Shown here piece after piece: positions 27,245 through 35,455 of a DNA stretch of 64,000 bases. The notes under the pieces are model-generated. The model was given only the letters and a program-made list of their open reading frames with translations, did no database searches and was not told the DNA's origin. Numbering within the stretch: position 1 is the first letter of the stretch; every line of letters begins with the position of its first letter. Location: the NCBI RefSeq assembly GCF_001886715.1, contig NZ_CP018082.1, forward strand, positions 5,518,001 through 5,582,000, given 5' to 3'. The stretch comes from Nocardia mangyaensis. GTDB lineage: Bacteria; Actinomycetota; Actinomycetes; Mycobacteriales; Mycobacteriaceae. Both the position numbers and the translations under genes were made by a program.

Positions 27245-27555
27245 CCTCGCCACCTACTCTGCGCAGGTCATCGATGGCGTTCCCGTCGTCGCGATCGGGA
27301 GACATCCGCGCTGCGACCACCGATTCGCCAAACGCCGCACCGGCCGACCATCGCGGCGGTGCCGGATCACCCGAGACACGGCAACCGACCACCCGCGCGA
27401 CACCACCTCGCCGGGCGACGCCACCGAGACCAACGGTTCACCGAGTTCTGGCAGCGGCGCCCGCACCGGCCGGGCCATGTCCGGCCCAGCAGACCCGGCC
27501 GCCGAGCTCGTTCACCCGGCCCCGCCAGCGCGATGACCAGGAGCACACGTCATGA
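27241..27555 (+). CDS. Possible small coupled ORF between DUF5682 and VWA genes
   Basis: A 104-residue Pro/Arg/Thr-rich, probably disordered reading frame. Its ATG overlaps the DUF5682 stop by 4 bases (ATGA) and its stop overlaps the VWA start by 4 bases (ATGA), so it would couple translation of the two. Against it: third-position G+C is not as high as in neighbours, another frame has better composition from about 27400 to 27536, and no domain is visible. It may be a translational bridge without a functional product. Without it, this would be a 307-bp gap inside an otherwise overlapping operon. Confidence 0.3.
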   Translation: MTSPPTLRRSSMAFPSSRSGDIRAATTDSPNAAPADHRGGAGSPETRQPTTRATPPRRATPPRPTVHRVLAAAPAPAGPCPAQQTRPPSSFTRPRQRDDQEHTS

Positions 27556-28715
27556 CCGAGATCGACGAGACCCGTTCGCGCCGTTGGCGGCTGGTGCTCG
27601 GGACCGCCGCCGAGGAGCAACTCGGCGGACTGTCCTCGGGCGCCGATCAGGCGATGGACCAGGCGCTCGCGGCGCTGTACAACACCGGGGAGGCCGACGG
27701 ATCGACGAAAAGGTCGGGCGGGCTGGGTGGTTCGGCGCCACGGGTCGCGCGTTGGCTCGGCGACATCCGCACCTACTTCCCCACGACCGTGGTGGAGGTG
27801 ATGCAGCGCGACGCCGTCCAGCGGCTCAACCTGACCCAACTGCTGCTGGAACCGGAGCTACTGGAATCGGTGGAACCCGATGTGCACCTGGTGGGCACCC
27901 TGCTCGGCCTGAACCGGGTGATGCCGGAGACCACCAAGGCCACCGCGCGGATGGTGGTCGAGAAGGTGGTACGCGAGATCGAGCAGCGCATCGCCGCCAA
28001 GACCGTCGCCGCCGTCTCGGGGGCGATCAACCGCGCTGCGCGCACGCACCGACCGAAACTGCGCGACGTCGATTTCAACCGCACCATCCGCAAGAACCTG
28101 GCCAACTATCTGCCCGAACACCGCACCGTGGTGCCCGAGCGGCTCGTCGGCTATGGACGCAAGGCGCAGTCGATCCAGCGCGATGTGGTGCTGGCCATCG
28201 ACCAATCCGGCTCGATGGCGGCCAGCGTCGTCTACGCCTCGGTGTTCGGCGCGGTGCTGGCGTCGATGCGCTCGCTGAAGACCTCGCTGGTCGTGTTCGA
28301 CACCGAGATCGTCGACCTCACCGATCAGCTCAGCGACCCGGTGGAGGTGTTGTTCGGCACCCAGCTCGGCGGCGGCACCGACATCAATCGCGCCATCGCC
28401 TACGCACAGTCGCTGATCACCCGGCCCACCGACAGCCTGTTCGTACTCATCTCCGATCTGTACGAGGGCGGCGTGCGCACCGAGATGCTGCGGCGATGCC
28501 ATGCGATGAAGGAGGCGGGCGTGCAGGTGGTGGTGCTGCTCGCCCTGTCCGACGAGGGCGCACCCGCCTACGACCACGACAACGCCGCCGCGCTGGCAGC
28601 CCTCGGCATCCCCGCCTTCGCCTGCACTCCGGACAAATTCCCGGACCTGCTGGCCACCGCGCTCGACCGCGGTGACATCACCCGCTGGGCCGACACGAAC
28701 GCCCCTGCGGTGTAA
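27552..28715 (+). CDS. VWA domain-containing protein
   Basis: A 387-residue protein, last in the SWIM-MoxR-DUF5682 operon. The C-terminal VWA domain (about 210-380) has a complete metal-ion-dependent adhesion site: DQSGSMAAS, the Thr in GGGTDINRA and the Asp in LISDLYEGG. The N-terminal half is helical, with VEVMQRDAVQRLNLTQLLLEPELLE. MoxR-VWA pairs generally act together, the AAA+ ring working on the VWA protein or what it binds. No membrane segment or signal peptide is visible, so it is cytoplasmic. A CAGGAG ribosome site precedes the ATG. A terminator-like hairpin follows the stop. Confidence 0.92.
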   Translation: MTEIDETRSRRWRLVLGTAAEEQLGGLSSGADQAMDQALAALYNTGEADGSTKRSGGLGGSAPRVARWLGDIRTYFPTTVVEVMQRDAVQRLNLTQLLLEPELLESVEPDVHLVGTLLGLNRVMPETTKATARMVVEKVVREIEQRIAAKTVAAVSGAINRAARTHRPKLRDVDFNRTIRKNLANYLPEHRTVVPERLVGYGRKAQSIQRDVVLAIDQSGSMAASVVYASVFGAVLASMRSLKTSLVVFDTEIVDLTDQLSDPVEVLFGTQLGGGTDINRAIAYAQSLITRPTDSLFVLISDLYEGGVRTEMLRRCHAMKEAGVQVVVLLALSDEGAPAYDHDNAAALAALGIPAFACTPDKFPDLLATALDRGDITRWADTNAPAV

Positions 28716-28728
28716 GGCGCCACCCAGA

Positions 28729-28748
28729 CCCCGGCTGGTGGGCCGGGG
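28729..28748. terminator. Bidirectional hairpin between VWA and ABC permease genes
   Basis: A perfect 7-bp stem, CCCCGGC and GCCGGGG, with a 6-base loop lies between the two convergent genes (stops at 28715 and 28759). No T tract, but the position suits termination from both sides. Confidence 0.6.
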
Positions 28749-28758
28749 CACCACGGGC

Positions 28759-31344
28759 CTACAGATCCGCGATGGCCGCCAACGGTGGTGTTCGCGCGGC
28801 ACGCACACCTGGCCACACCGCCGCAAGCACACCCACCACACCCGAGGCGATCAGCACCGACACCAACTGGGTCCACGGGATGGTGATCTGGTCGATGCCC
28901 ATGTCGCGCAGGGTGCGCAGGAAGCCGACGCCGAGGGCGATGCCGAGAATCAGGCCGACGATGGCGCCGAAGATGGCGATCAGCATCGATTCCAGGTAGA
29001 TGGTGCGGCGTACCTGGGAGCGCTGGGTGCCGACGGCGCGCAGCATGCCGATCTCGCGGCGGCGTTCGACCACCGACAGGGCGAGGGTGTTGATGATGCC
29101 GAGCACCGCGATCACCACGGCCAGGGCGAGCAGGCCGTAGAGGATGGCGAGCAGGGTGTTGATCTGCTGGCCCTGCGCGCCCTTGAACTCCTCGTGGTCC
29201 TGCACCTGCACCACCACGAACGGTTCGGTGGCCTTCTCCAGATCCGCCCGCATCGCCGTGAGATCGGCTCCCGGTGCGGCCTTGACCAGCACGAAGATAT
29301 TGGTGCGCAAACTCTGTGGCATCAACTGCTCATAGACGCTCGGATCAACGACCATCGGGCCCAACAACGGTGAATCGGCGTAGATGCCACCGACCGTCAG
29401 CTCGAGTTCCTTGCCGTCGAGACTGGTGATGGCGACCGCGTCGCCCATCGTCCAGCCGCGATCGGCCGCCTCGGTCTCGCCGACGAGCACACCGCGTTCG
29501 CCCAGCGTGCTGGAGCCCTCGAGCATGGTGATGTCCATGACCGGGTCGATCGGGCCGTCCGGGGAGGTGGCCCCGATCTGGTCGTCGCCGACCTTGAAGC
29601 CGACGAACCGGACCCCGGTGACCTCGCTGACGCCCGGCACCTGCGTGCGCACCGCGTCGACCGCGCCGATCGGCGCGCCGATCATCTGCGGACCCGCGAG
29701 CACGTATTCGGCCTTCACCCCCTTGTCGATGAGCACGCCCACACTGGTTTTCGCCGAGGCGCCGAGGATGCCGATCGCCGAGACCAGCATCAGCCCCAAG
29801 GTGAGCGCGAAGGCGGTGGCGGCGGTGCGGCGCGGATTGCGCACCGCGTTGTTGCGAGCCATCTGCCCGATCGCACCGAAGGGCTTGGTGAGCACCCCGA
29901 GCACGATCACCATCGGCCGCGACAGCGCGGGCGCGGCCAGCAGCACGGCCAGGATCAACCCGAGCGCACCGAGACCGACGGTCACCGCCGAGCCCTTGCC
30001 CGTGCCCTGCGCGCCGAGGTACACCAGCACGCCACCGGCGACGGCGAGCACCGCGCCGGCGATCGTCCGCACTCGCAACGAGTCACCGGCACTGGCGAAT
30101 TCGGACCGCATGGCCTCCACCGGCGGCACCTTCGCCGCCCGACGAGCCGGCGCGTAGGCGCTGGCCACGGTGACGATCAGCCCCACGAGCAGCGCGACGA
30201 TCGCGGTGCGCGGCAGCACCGTCAGCGAACCGGTGGGCAGGCCAAGGTCGAAGGCGTTGAGCGCCGCCGACAACCCGAATGCCAAGCCGATGCCCGCGGC
30301 CAGGCCCAGCGCACTGCCGATCACGCCGATCACGATCGCCTCGCCGACCACCGAGCGACCGACCTGCCGGCGACTGGCGCCGATCGCGCGCAGCAGCGCC
30401 AGTTCACGCAGCCGCTGGGCCACGATCATCGAGAAGGTGTTGTAGATGATGAACGTGCCGACGATCAGCGCGATGGCGCCGAAGGCGAGCAGGAAGTAGT
30501 TGATGAAGGTGAGCGCCTCGGAGACCTCGCGCTTCATGTCCTCGCGGACCTCGTCGGCGTTCTGCACCTTGTAGTTGGGCAGTCCGGCGGCGAGTTGGTC
30601 GCGCAGGTCGTCGGCGGCGACGCCGGGCGCGGCGGCGATGTCGGCGTAGGCGACATGCGAGCCGTCGGTGAACAACTCGCGGCCCTGCGGTTCGGTGAAC
30701 ATCACCGCCAGCACGCCACCACCGTCGGTGCCGGGCATCTCGTAGATGCCGGTCAGGGTCACGTCGAACGGTTCGCCCTTGGACGGGATCAAGACCTTCG
30801 TCGTGTCGCCCACCTGCAGTCCGGCGCGTTCGGCGCCACCGGTGTTGAGCGCGATCTGGCCCGACTCGGTCGGCGCCTGGCCCGCGACGAAGGTCTCCGG
30901 GTCCTCGACCGATTTCTCCGGCGGCAGATAGGACACACCGAAACTCGGCGCACCGCCGGTCTGCACGGCCTTCTTGCCCTCGGGATCGAGCAGCACCACC
31001 GGACCGTTCACGGCAGGCGCGACCCGGTCGACGCCCTCGGCCTTGGCGAGCGCGTCGACGATGTTGTTGGGCACGCCGAGCGAACGCTGGTCCTTCGGAC
31101 CGACCCGCACGTCGACGCCCTGGGCCTGGCCTTCGAAGATCCCGTCGAAGGTGCGCTGCAGGGTGTCGGTGAAGACGAACGACCCGGAGATGAAGGCGGT
31201 GCCGAGCACCACCGAGAGCAGGGTCAGGGCAAGACGCACCTTGTGCGCGGCGAGATTGCGCAGGGCCACCTTGCGCATCGGATTACGCCCGCCCGTCACC
31301 CGACCGCCGCCCCTCATCGAACCGCTTCGCGATGCTGTGTTCAC
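28759..31344 (-). CDS. ABC transporter permease, FtsX/MacB-like
   Basis: An 861-residue membrane permease with two FtsX-like domains. The first membrane helix is near NLAAHKVRLALTLLSVVLG, then a large extracytoplasmic MacB-like domain, three helices around FINYFLLAFGAIALIVGT, a repeat of the same layout, and a last set ending in TPPLAAIADL. The frame begins with a GTG overlapping the ATPase stop (GTGA), so the pair is coupled; ATGs at 31317 and 31278 are alternatives nearer the first helix. Such exporters handle peptides, lipoproteins or lipids; the substrate is not readable. The partner ATPase is directly upstream. Confidence 0.92.
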   Translation of the reverse strand: MNTASRSGSMRGGGRVTGGRNPMRKVALRNLAAHKVRLALTLLSVVLGTAFISGSFVFTDTLQRTFDGIFEGQAQGVDVRVGPKDQRSLGVPNNIVDALAKAEGVDRVAPAVNGPVVLLDPEGKKAVQTGGAPSFGVSYLPPEKSVEDPETFVAGQAPTESGQIALNTGGAERAGLQVGDTTKVLIPSKGEPFDVTLTGIYEMPGTDGGGVLAVMFTEPQGRELFTDGSHVAYADIAAAPGVAADDLRDQLAAGLPNYKVQNADEVREDMKREVSEALTFINYFLLAFGAIALIVGTFIIYNTFSMIVAQRLRELALLRAIGASRRQVGRSVVGEAIVIGVIGSALGLAAGIGLAFGLSAALNAFDLGLPTGSLTVLPRTAIVALLVGLIVTVASAYAPARRAAKVPPVEAMRSEFASAGDSLRVRTIAGAVLAVAGGVLVYLGAQGTGKGSAVTVGLGALGLILAVLLAAPALSRPMVIVLGVLTKPFGAIGQMARNNAVRNPRRTAATAFALTLGLMLVSAIGILGASAKTSVGVLIDKGVKAEYVLAGPQMIGAPIGAVDAVRTQVPGVSEVTGVRFVGFKVGDDQIGATSPDGPIDPVMDITMLEGSSTLGERGVLVGETEAADRGWTMGDAVAITSLDGKELELTVGGIYADSPLLGPMVVDPSVYEQLMPQSLRTNIFVLVKAAPGADLTAMRADLEKATEPFVVVQVQDHEEFKGAQGQQINTLLAILYGLLALAVVIAVLGIINTLALSVVERRREIGMLRAVGTQRSQVRRTIYLESMLIAIFGAIVGLILGIALGVGFLRTLRDMGIDQITIPWTQLVSVLIASGVVGVLAAVWPGVRAARTPPLAAIADL

Positions 31345-32117
31345 TTGTTTTCCAGTGCCTTCATCCGGTCGAGAATCGAATCCTGGGTCGGATCGCGCAA
31401 CTCGTCGACGATGCGGCCGTCGGCGAGGAACACGACGCGGTCGGAGTAGGCGGCCGCGCGCGGGTCGTGGGTGACGATGACCACGGTCTGGCCGAACTCG
31501 TCGACCGAGGCGCGCAGGATCGACAGCACCTCGCCCGAGGAGTGCGAGTCAAGGTTGCCGGTGGGTTCGTCGCCGAAGATGATCTCCGGCTTGCCCACCA
31601 GCGCGCGGGCACAGGCGACGCGCTGCTGCTGACCACCCGACAACTCGCTGGGCCGGTGGTCGAGACGATCACCGAGGCCGAGGCGCTTGACCACCGTGTC
31701 GAGCCACTCCTGGTCGGCCTTGCGGCCCGCGATGTCGAGCGGGAGGGTGATGTTCTCCAGCGCGGTGAGCGTCGGGACCAGGTTGAACGCCTGGAAGACG
31801 AACCCGATCCGGTCGCGGCGCAGCGCGGTCATCTGTTTGTCCGACAGCCCGGTCAGCGCGGTGTCACCGATGCGGACCTCGCCCGCGCTGGCACTGTCGA
31901 GTCCGGCCAGGCAGTGCATGAGCGTCGACTTGCCCGATCCGGAGGGGCCCATGATGGCGGTGAACTCGCCCTTGGCGAAGTCGGCCGACACCCCGTCGAG
32001 GGCTTTGACCTGCGTGTCTCCCGATCCGTACAGCTTGACCAGGTCTTGTGCGGCGGCCGCGATCTCGGTGGCGGTCGCCGCGTCGACGTCCTCGGTGCCC
32101 ATGGCGTGCGAAGTCAT
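31341..32117 (-). CDS. ABC transporter ATP-binding protein, MacB/LolD-like
   Basis: A 258-residue ABC ATPase. Walker A is MGPSGSGKSTLMHCLAGLD, the Q-loop is in FVFQAFNLVPTLTALENI, the signature is LSGGQQQRVACARAL, Walker B is EIIFGDEPTGNLD and the H-loop is VIVTHDPRAAAYSD. All catalytic motifs are intact. The first 30 residues are an Ala/Thr-rich extension. It is coupled to the FtsX-like permease. No membrane-fusion protein is adjacent, as is usual in actinobacteria, where these two genes form the whole unit. Confidence 0.95.
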   Translation of the reverse strand: MTSHAMGTEDVDAATATEIAAAAQDLVKLYGSGDTQVKALDGVSADFAKGEFTAIMGPSGSGKSTLMHCLAGLDSASAGEVRIGDTALTGLSDKQMTALRRDRIGFVFQAFNLVPTLTALENITLPLDIAGRKADQEWLDTVVKRLGLGDRLDHRPSELSGGQQQRVACARALVGKPEIIFGDEPTGNLDSHSSGEVLSILRASVDEFGQTVVIVTHDPRAAAYSDRVVFLADGRIVDELRDPTQDSILDRMKALENK

Positions 32118-32172
32118 GGTGTCCAGTCTGGCGGGCCGTGCCGACCCGCGCCATCCGGGATTCCCCCGATAC

Positions 32173-33084
32173 CTACCTGATGACCCAGTCGAAGGCCCCG
32201 GCCTTGGAGCGTGCGCCCTCGGCGGTCCGGGAGCGATTCGGTTCGCTCAGGTCGGTGAGCAGTTCCTCGGTCAGGCCGACCAGGCTGGCCAGCGCGGCCG
32301 GGGTGAACCAGTCGGGGCGGGTGGCGAAGGCGATGTCCTCGGAGGCGGTGTTGCCGCTGGCGCCGGGTGCGAACGGGCAGCCGCCGAGGCCGCCGAGGGC
32401 GCCGTCGACCATGCCCGCGCCTGCGGCGACGGCGGCCAGGGTGTTGGCCACGCCCATCCCCCAGGTGTCGTGGCCGTGGAAGACGATGCGGCGTGCCGGG
32501 GTGCTCTCGCGCACGGCGGTGACCAGGGCGCTCACCTGACCGGGATGGGCCTGGCCGAGGGTGTCGGCCAGGACGATGTCGGTGGCGCCCTCGGTGCGCG
32601 GGTCGCGGGCGATGGCGAGCACGCGCTGTGGGTCGACCGGACCGTCGAACGGGCAGGTGAAGCTGGTGGCCAGACACAGCTGGATCGCGCCGCCCACCTC
32701 CTGCGCCAGCCGGATCGCGTCGGGCATCGCGGCCACCGAGGTGTCGGTGTCGCGGCCGATATTGGCCTTGTTGTGGGCGTCGGACACCGAGAAGCAGTAC
32801 TGGAAATTCCGCGCGCCAGCCGCTGCGGCCTTCTCGACATGACGTGGCATGGCCACCCAGACCCAGCATTTCGCCAGCTCGTCGGGGGTCAGTGCCGCGA
32901 TGAGCTCGAGTGAGTTGGCCATCGGCGGCACCAGATCCGGGCGCGCCATCGAACCGATCTCCAGCGCCGGAACCCCGGCGGCCAGCAGCCGCCGGACCAC
33001 GTCGACCTTCTGTTCGGTCGGCAGCACCTTGCCGGTGAGCTGCAAACCGTCGCGCAGGGTCACATCGCGCAGCAGGGCGGTCAT
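32173..33084 (-). CDS. Hydroxymethylglutaryl-CoA lyase family enzyme
   Basis: A 303-residue TIM-barrel enzyme of the HMGL-like family, cleaving HMG-CoA to acetoacetate and acetyl-CoA. Motifs: DVTLRDGLQ at the N-terminus (metal-binding Asp/Arg), VFHGHDTWGMGVAN for the metal-binding His residues, and the catalytic Cys loop GALGGLGGCPFAPGASGN. The ATG at 33084 overlaps the stop of a 55-residue ORF; upstream frame is not used. It is in an operon with a CaiB-type CoA-transferase, consistent with leucine or related branched acyl-CoA catabolism. Citramalyl- or other 3-hydroxy-3-methyl acyl-CoA substrates remain possible. Confidence 0.9.
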   Translation of the reverse strand: MTALLRDVTLRDGLQLTGKVLPTEQKVDVVRRLLAAGVPALEIGSMARPDLVPPMANSLELIAALTPDELAKCWVWVAMPRHVEKAAAAGARNFQYCFSVSDAHNKANIGRDTDTSVAAMPDAIRLAQEVGGAIQLCLATSFTCPFDGPVDPQRVLAIARDPRTEGATDIVLADTLGQAHPGQVSALVTAVRESTPARRIVFHGHDTWGMGVANTLAAVAAGAGMVDGALGGLGGCPFAPGASGNTASEDIAFATRPDWFTPAALASLVGLTEELLTDLSEPNRSRTAEGARSKAGAFDWVIR

Positions 33085-33248
33085 CGCCGCTCCGGCTCCT
33101 GGGCGAGCACGCACATCACCCCGCCGCACAGCTTGTCGCCCACGCTCGCCGGGGTCGGGTGCACGGTGGGACGCACATGGCCCGGCCCGCGTGGTTCCCA
33201 CTTGCTGCGGACCGGCGGGCGTCGCCTGCCGTGTACTCGCCTCGTCAT
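33081..33248 (-). CDS. 55-residue small protein between CoA-transferase and HMG-CoA lyase
   Basis: A short frame whose ATG (33246-33248) overlaps the CoA-transferase stop by 4 bases and whose TGA (33081-33083) overlaps the HMG-CoA lyase ATG by 4 bases. The N-terminus is Arg-rich (MTRRVHGRRRPPVRSKWEPRG); the C-terminus is ordered-looking with VGDKLCGGVMCVLAQ, two Cys four residues apart. I do not recognise a family. Both junctions being ATGA, with no room for another start, argues it is translated. It might bind metal or simply couple translation. Confidence 0.6.
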   Translation of the reverse strand: MTRRVHGRRRPPVRSKWEPRGPGHVRPTVHPTPASVGDKLCGGVMCVLAQEPERR

Positions 33249-34456
33249 GATGCCTCCAGCGCGTCGATCTCGTCGTCACTCATCCCGAGCAGCCCGCCGA
33301 GCACCTCTCGGGTGTGCTCGCCGAGGTCGGGGCCGACATTGCGGATCGGCAGCGACTCGCCCCCGATCACCGGGACGATGCCGGGAAAACCCACCTGTTT
33401 GGGTTCGGCCTCGCCCACGTCGACGGGGAACGACTGGATCATATTGCGTGCGCGGTACTGCTCGTCGGCCACGATGTCGGCGGCGGTGTAGATCGGGCCG
33501 CACGGGATGGCGGCGTCGTCGAGTAATTTCAGTGCCTCGTCGCGGGTGTGCTGAATCGACCATTCCGCGATGGCGGCGTCGAGACGCTCGCGGTGGCGCC
33601 AGCGTCCGGCGTTGTCGGCCAGCTCCGGGTCGGCGGCCAGGTCGGGACGGGCGATGACCTGCATGTATCGCCCGAAGATCGCGTCACCGTTGCCGCCGAT
33701 GATGATGCTGTAGCCGTCGCTGGTCGGGTAGGCGTTGCTGGGCGCGATGCCCTCCATCCGCCCGCCGACCCGCTCGCGGTTGATGCCGTAGGCGAGGTGG
33801 TCCGGCACCAGCGATTCCATCACCGACAGGATCGATTCGTTGAGCGCCACATCGATGATCCGCTCCACCTGCGGCACCGGCCCGCTGACCCGTTCCCGCT
33901 GGAACAGCGCCATGACGGTGCCGAACGCGGCGTAGATCCCCGCGATCGAATCACCGATCGACACCCCCACCCGCACCGGCGGCCGATCCGGGTCGCCGAC
34001 CAGCTCACGCAGGCCGCCCACCGCCTCGGCGACCGCGGCGAACCCCGGTCGCGCCGACATCGGCCCGGTCTGGCCGTAGGCGGAGATGCGGGTGATCACC
34101 AGATCCGGATTCACCTGCTCGAGCGCCTCCGGCCCGAGGCCCCACTTCTCCAGCATGCCCGGCCGGAAATTCTCCAGCAGCACGTCACAGCGCGCCACCA
34201 GATCCAGCACGATCGCCCGACCCGCCTCGGTCCGCAGATCCAGCACGATCGATTTCTTGTTGCGGTTGACGGTGCGATACAGCATCGAGGTATCGCCCCC
34301 GTACAACCGCCAATTCCGTAACTCGTCGCCCGTTCCGGGGCGTTCCACCTTGATCACCTCGGCGCCGAAGTCGCCCAGAATACGTCCGGCAGTGGGAGCG
34401 GCAACATAGTTGCCGAGTTCCAGGACGCGCACTCCGTCCAGCGGCCGAATACTCAT
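33245..34456 (-). CDS. CaiB/BaiF (family III) CoA-transferase
   Basis: A 403-residue family III CoA-transferase. N-terminus: DGVRVLELGNYVAAPTAGRI, FGAEVIKVERPGTGDE, NRNKKSIVLDLRT and LVARCDVLLENFRPGMLEK, all family signatures. The region normally bearing the catalytic Asp after PGF reads ARPGFAAVAEAVGG, so that Asp is replaced; the relatives I know with PGFGAVAEAMGG are similar and the acceptor residue may differ. With HMG-CoA lyase next door, a SUGCT-like succinyl-CoA:hydroxymethylglutarate or related transfer is plausible, inferred from context only. The start at 34456 fits the family; the open frame to 34615 does not. Confidence 0.9.
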   Translation of the reverse strand: MSIRPLDGVRVLELGNYVAAPTAGRILGDFGAEVIKVERPGTGDELRNWRLYGGDTSMLYRTVNRNKKSIVLDLRTEAGRAIVLDLVARCDVLLENFRPGMLEKWGLGPEALEQVNPDLVITRISAYGQTGPMSARPGFAAVAEAVGGLRELVGDPDRPPVRVGVSIGDSIAGIYAAFGTVMALFQRERVSGPVPQVERIIDVALNESILSVMESLVPDHLAYGINRERVGGRMEGIAPSNAYPTSDGYSIIIGGNGDAIFGRYMQVIARPDLAADPELADNAGRWRHRERLDAAIAEWSIQHTRDEALKLLDDAAIPCGPIYTAADIVADEQYRARNMIQSFPVDVGEAEPKQVGFPGIVPVIGGESLPIRNVGPDLGEHTREVLGGLLGMSDDEIDALEAS

Positions 34457-34568
34457 GAGCTCAGTATGGCGGCCGACCCCGTGGACCCGGTGTCGCCCCT
34501 CGGGCGCTCGTCCGCCGAGCAACTCCACTTCCTCCACGAACGAGCGCCGCTCCGGCCATCCCCGCGAC

Positions 34569-35339
34569 TCAGCCGAGGTTCTCGCGCAGGTAGGCGAGGT
34601 CGTCGGCGACACCACCGACGGGGGTCTCCAAGATCACCGGGGCATCGGCGGTGCGGCAGACCTCGGCCAGCAGCTGTGGGTCGATGGTGCCGTCGGCGAA
34701 GTTGGCGTGCCGGTCGGCGCCGGAATCGAACTCGTCGCGCGAGGAGTTCAGGTGCACCAGGTCGATACGGCCGGTGATGGCCTTGATCCGCTCGACCACT
34801 CCGACGAGTTCCTCCCCGCCCGCCCACGCGTGGCAGGTGTCCAGACAGAACCCGGCCCCGTACCCGCCGACCGCGTCCCAGAGCCGGGCGATGGCATCGA
34901 AGTGCCGCGCCATCGCGTGATTGCCGCCCGCGGTGTTCTCGATCAGGATCGGCACGGCGAACCCACCCTTGTCCTGCTGGCGTTCGAACAGCTTGCGCCA
35001 GTTGTCGACTCCGGTGTCGAGCTCGGCGTCGGAGCGCACGTGCCCGCCGTGCACGACCAGACCGAACGCGCCGAGTTCGGCGGCGGCCTCGGCCTGCTGG
35101 GCGACCGCATTGCGCGAGGGCATCCGCAGCCGGTTGTTCAGGCTGGCCACGTTGATCTGGTAGGAGGAGTGCACGACCACGTCGATCGGACTGGCCAGGA
35201 TCTCGGCCGCCCTGGGGTGCGGCTGGGGTTTGTCCCAGCTCTGCGGATCGACCACGAACATCTGGATGACCTCGGCGCCGAGCTGCTCGGCGAACCCGAT
35301 CGGATCGCCCTCGTCGCGAACGTGTGCTCCAATGCGCAT
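34569..35339 (-). CDS. nfo: Deoxyribonuclease IV (endonuclease IV)
   Basis: A 256-residue AP endonuclease of the EndoIV/Nfo family, which cuts the DNA backbone at abasic sites in base excision repair. It is a TIM barrel with metal-site motifs: VHSSYQINVASLNN, FGLVVHGGHV, ILIENTAGG, GFCLDTCHAWAGG, VHLNSSRDEFDSGADRHAN and VILETP. Length and motifs match the actinobacterial form (M. tuberculosis Rv0670, about 252 residues). It lies between the CoA-transferase and the divergent first kinase; the 116-bp gap to the kinase must hold its promoter. Confidence 0.93.
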   Translation of the reverse strand: MRIGAHVRDEGDPIGFAEQLGAEVIQMFVVDPQSWDKPQPHPRAAEILASPIDVVVHSSYQINVASLNNRLRMPSRNAVAQQAEAAAELGAFGLVVHGGHVRSDAELDTGVDNWRKLFERQQDKGGFAVPILIENTAGGNHAMARHFDAIARLWDAVGGYGAGFCLDTCHAWAGGEELVGVVERIKAITGRIDLVHLNSSRDEFDSGADRHANFADGTIDPQLLAEVCRTADAPVILETPVGGVADDLAYLRENLG

Positions 35340-35455
35340 ACCGTCACCATAATCCGCCGCACCGACAGGATCGACGAATGTTGCACCCAGGGAGCTCCGG
35401 GAGATACATCGGTAGGATTTCGACGGGTGCTCTGCCCTGGAGGGGGTGACTTCGC

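Noticed and set aside
27359..28675. 438-residue alternative frame over the VWA gene
   Set aside because: Arg/Gly-rich shadow of a clearly recognisable VWA protein.
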